This document shows, piece after piece, positions 4,737 through 5,789 of a DNA stretch of 5,789 nucleotides. This DNA is from Candidatus Kariarchaeota archaeon (lineage in GTDB: Archaea; Asgardarchaeota; Heimdallarchaeia; Heimdallarchaeales; Kariarchaeaceae), in the NCBI GenBank assembly GCA_016839545.1, contig JAEOUB010000026.1, positions 1 through 5,789 of the forward strand, read 5' to 3'. The stretch's first letter is position 1. Each line of letters opens with the position of its first letter. Position numbers and translations under genes: made by a program. A model generated the notes under the pieces. It worked only from the letters and a program-made list of their open reading frames with translations. It was not told the origin of the DNA and ran no database searches.

Positions 4737-5222
4737 ATGGAGAGCCGAGCACTACCCCCCAAAGAACCAGATATCTCCGAAACAACGGAGAACTATCTCA
4801 AGCGCATCTTTATTCTCATCGATTCCAAGGGGAAAGCAAGGATCTCAGATATTGCCCAGTTGATGGATCGCTCTTTGTCTTCAGTAAGCGAGGCTGTCAA
4901 GCGAATGGCTGAAGAAGGATATCTGAACTATGAGAAATATGGTAAAATCACCCTGACTGCAAAGGGAGAGGGTATTGCAGAGAATGTTCATAACAATTAT
5001 TCCATCATTAACTCTCTTCTCCAAACTCTGGGTATTCCAGAACACTTGGCATTGGTTGATGCCTGTTCAATGGAACATCAGGTCAGTGACGCTACAATTC
5101 AGACAATTAGAGAATTTGTAGATTACAGCACCCGTAATTCAGAGGCTAAATCAGCACTTGCCAAATTCAAGAGGGAAAATCCGGTTGAAATGCCTCCTCC
5201 ACCAATAGATGAAGATGATTAA
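4737..5222 (+). CDS. DtxR/MntR-family metal-dependent transcriptional regulator
   Basis: A 161-residue two-domain regulator without the C-terminal SH3-like domain of full-length DtxR. Residues 15-80 form the winged helix: TTENYLKRIF, ISDIAQLMDRSLSSVSEAVKRM as helix-turn-helix, and YEKYGKITLTAKG as the wing. Residues 81-130 form the metal-binding and dimer domain. By motif alignment to DtxR, C110, E113 and H114 (in DACSMEH) match primary-site ligands C102, E105 and H106, but Met10 is replaced by N19. H85 matches H79 of the second site, while its other ligands appear to be lost. Against MntR, Asp8 becomes N19 and Glu11 becomes K22. It therefore probably binds a metal, but which one is unclear. 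The tail is Pro-rich then acidic (PPPPIDEDD). The family represses iron or manganese uptake or storage genes. The ATG at 4737 has no ribosome binding site. The stop codon directly abuts that of the convergent gene. Confidence 0.9.
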   Translation: MESRALPPKEPDISETTENYLKRIFILIDSKGKARISDIAQLMDRSLSSVSEAVKRMAEEGYLNYEKYGKITLTAKGEGIAENVHNNYSIINSLLQTLGIPEHLALVDACSMEHQVSDATIQTIREFVDYSTRNSEAKSALAKFKRENPVEMPPPPIDEDD

Positions 5223-5774
5223 TCAGATCAGAAAAATCGAGTAGACACCGCAGACCATAATCAGTAACTTGATTCTTGTACCTGTGTCAACCCAATTGCT
5301 CCATACACGAAAATTCAGACTAATAATGAGTATTAACTGTCCCCAAGCCAAGTATGTTGTTCCTGATAATTCAAATCCCAGAGTACTCAACTCCGGAAAT
5401 GTTGTGATTACAAGAGACACAAACAACGATCCAAGAGCTGTACTCGAGGTTGAGATCAAAATCATCCTGCCACGGTATGCTTCCCATCTTTGGTTTGTAC
5501 TCTCTAGGAGCTGAGGGAGAGATCGCAACTCGAAAAGCCAGTGATCTATGAGATCTCCTCTCGTGGAGGGTGTAGTTGCCATTAACACTTGGAAGATGTT
5601 ATCCAGAAAAGTATTGGATGGTCTGTCTGCAATAGTTCTGCTTTCTTTACCGAGTACATACATCTGATAGTCTCCTCCCAACGGGGAAGTTGTGGCAATT
5701 GCCGACCATGGATTTGACACTAAGATATCTCGTGAAGTAATCAGATAATTCAAAGCATCATCCCAGCCTTTCAT
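5223..5774 (-). CDS. membrane protein, possibly TadC/GspF-like (uncertain)
   Basis: I do not firmly recognise this gene. From the ATG at 5774 the product is 183 residues. It has a largely soluble first part (1-105) and three hydrophobic segments near 105-127, 139-158 and 164-183, the last running to the C-terminus. The order of a soluble helical region with GDLIDHW and a charged helix, then a helix pair and a terminal helix, resembles the C-terminal half of archaeal TadC/FlaJ-type pilus-assembly platform proteins (T2SSF domain). No diagnostic residue proves this. The ATG is chosen because GAGGTG (5784-5789) lies nine bases before it. The frame stays open to the right edge with GTG codons at 5786 and 5783, so a longer protein whose start lies outside the window cannot be excluded, and a TadC protein would need one. 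Its TGA (5223-5225) abuts the TAA of the regulator gene. Confidence 0.6.
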   Translation of the reverse strand: MKGWDDALNYLITSRDILVSNPWSAIATTSPLGGDYQMYVLGKESRTIADRPSNTFLDNIFQVLMATTPSTRGDLIDHWLFELRSLPQLLESTNQRWEAYRGRMILISTSSTALGSLFVSLVITTFPELSTLGFELSGTTYLAWGQLILIISLNFRVWSNWVDTGTRIKLLIMVCGVYSIFLI

Positions 5775-5783
5775 CCTGTACAC

Positions 5784-5789
5784 CACCTC
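5784..5789 (-). promoter_or_regulatory. Shine-Dalgarno-like site before the membrane protein gene
   Basis: GAGGTG on the minus strand matches six bases of the archaeal Shine-Dalgarno consensus and ends nine bases before the ATG at 5774. It touches the window edge, so a longer match cannot be seen. It could also be coding sequence if the gene extends further to the right. Confidence 0.45.

Noticed and set aside
4724..4912. 62-codon frame starting just before the metalloregulator gene
   Set aside because: It is out of frame with the clear winged-helix protein from 4737 and shows no family features.
1..5789. CRISPR array, insertion sequence, toxin-antitoxin or defence operon
   Set aside because: No regularly spaced repeats, transposase, nuclease or toxin-like gene was found on either strand; all sizeable genes belong to or resemble housekeeping or membrane families.

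Overview
The window looks archaeal. The evidence is an archaeal-type presenilin/signal-peptide-peptidase homologue, a tRNA-Glu of the usual archaeal pattern without an encoded CCA, A/T-rich TATA-like boxes about 25 bp upstream of start codons, and T-runs as the visible terminators. Base composition is moderate, with mixed ATG, GTG and TTG starts. A euryarchaeal-type lineage (for example the marine Thermoplasmatota groups) or an Asgard lineage would both fit. The sequence alone does not decide this. The window is gene-dense, with no insertion sequence, phage gene, CRISPR array or clear sign of recent transfer.

Layout. Positions 1-3736 hold five genes on the minus strand. In transcription order from right to left they are: a PPP-family protein phosphatase (2927-3736); a two-domain 3-mercaptopyruvate/thiosulfate sulfurtransferase (2038-2871); a cyclase-family (kynurenine-formamidase-like) metal hydrolase (1284-2003 or 2009); a nine-helix GxGD intramembrane aspartyl protease (384-1253); and the first half of a YhhN/TMEM86-type lysoplasmalogenase-like membrane protein running off the left edge (1-339). 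The cyclase, protease and YhhN genes are tightly packed and may form one transcription unit behind a TATA box at 2026-2033. Positions 3737-3825 are a divergent promoter region. To its right on the plus strand are a membrane-anchored surface protein with a His/Cys-rich domain (3826-4452), a tRNA-Glu(CUC) gene (4570-4644) and a DtxR/MntR-family metalloregulator (4737-5222). A minus-strand membrane protein (5223-5774), possibly related to the TadC/GspF family, ends exactly where the regulator ends.

How the genes may work together. The left block mixes membrane proteolysis, membrane lipid chemistry, sulfur transfer and protein dephosphorylation, and no single pathway is evident. On the right, a putative metal-binding surface protein lies near a metal-dependent regulator, which suggests metal homeostasis but does not prove it. 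The most interesting non-coding signals are the TATA-box spacing that moves several starts and implies leaderless mRNAs, a palindrome just upstream of the tRNA, an inverted repeat right after the surface-protein stop codon, and a repeated CGTTCA element upstream of the regulator gene. I did not find a clearly new multi-gene system.
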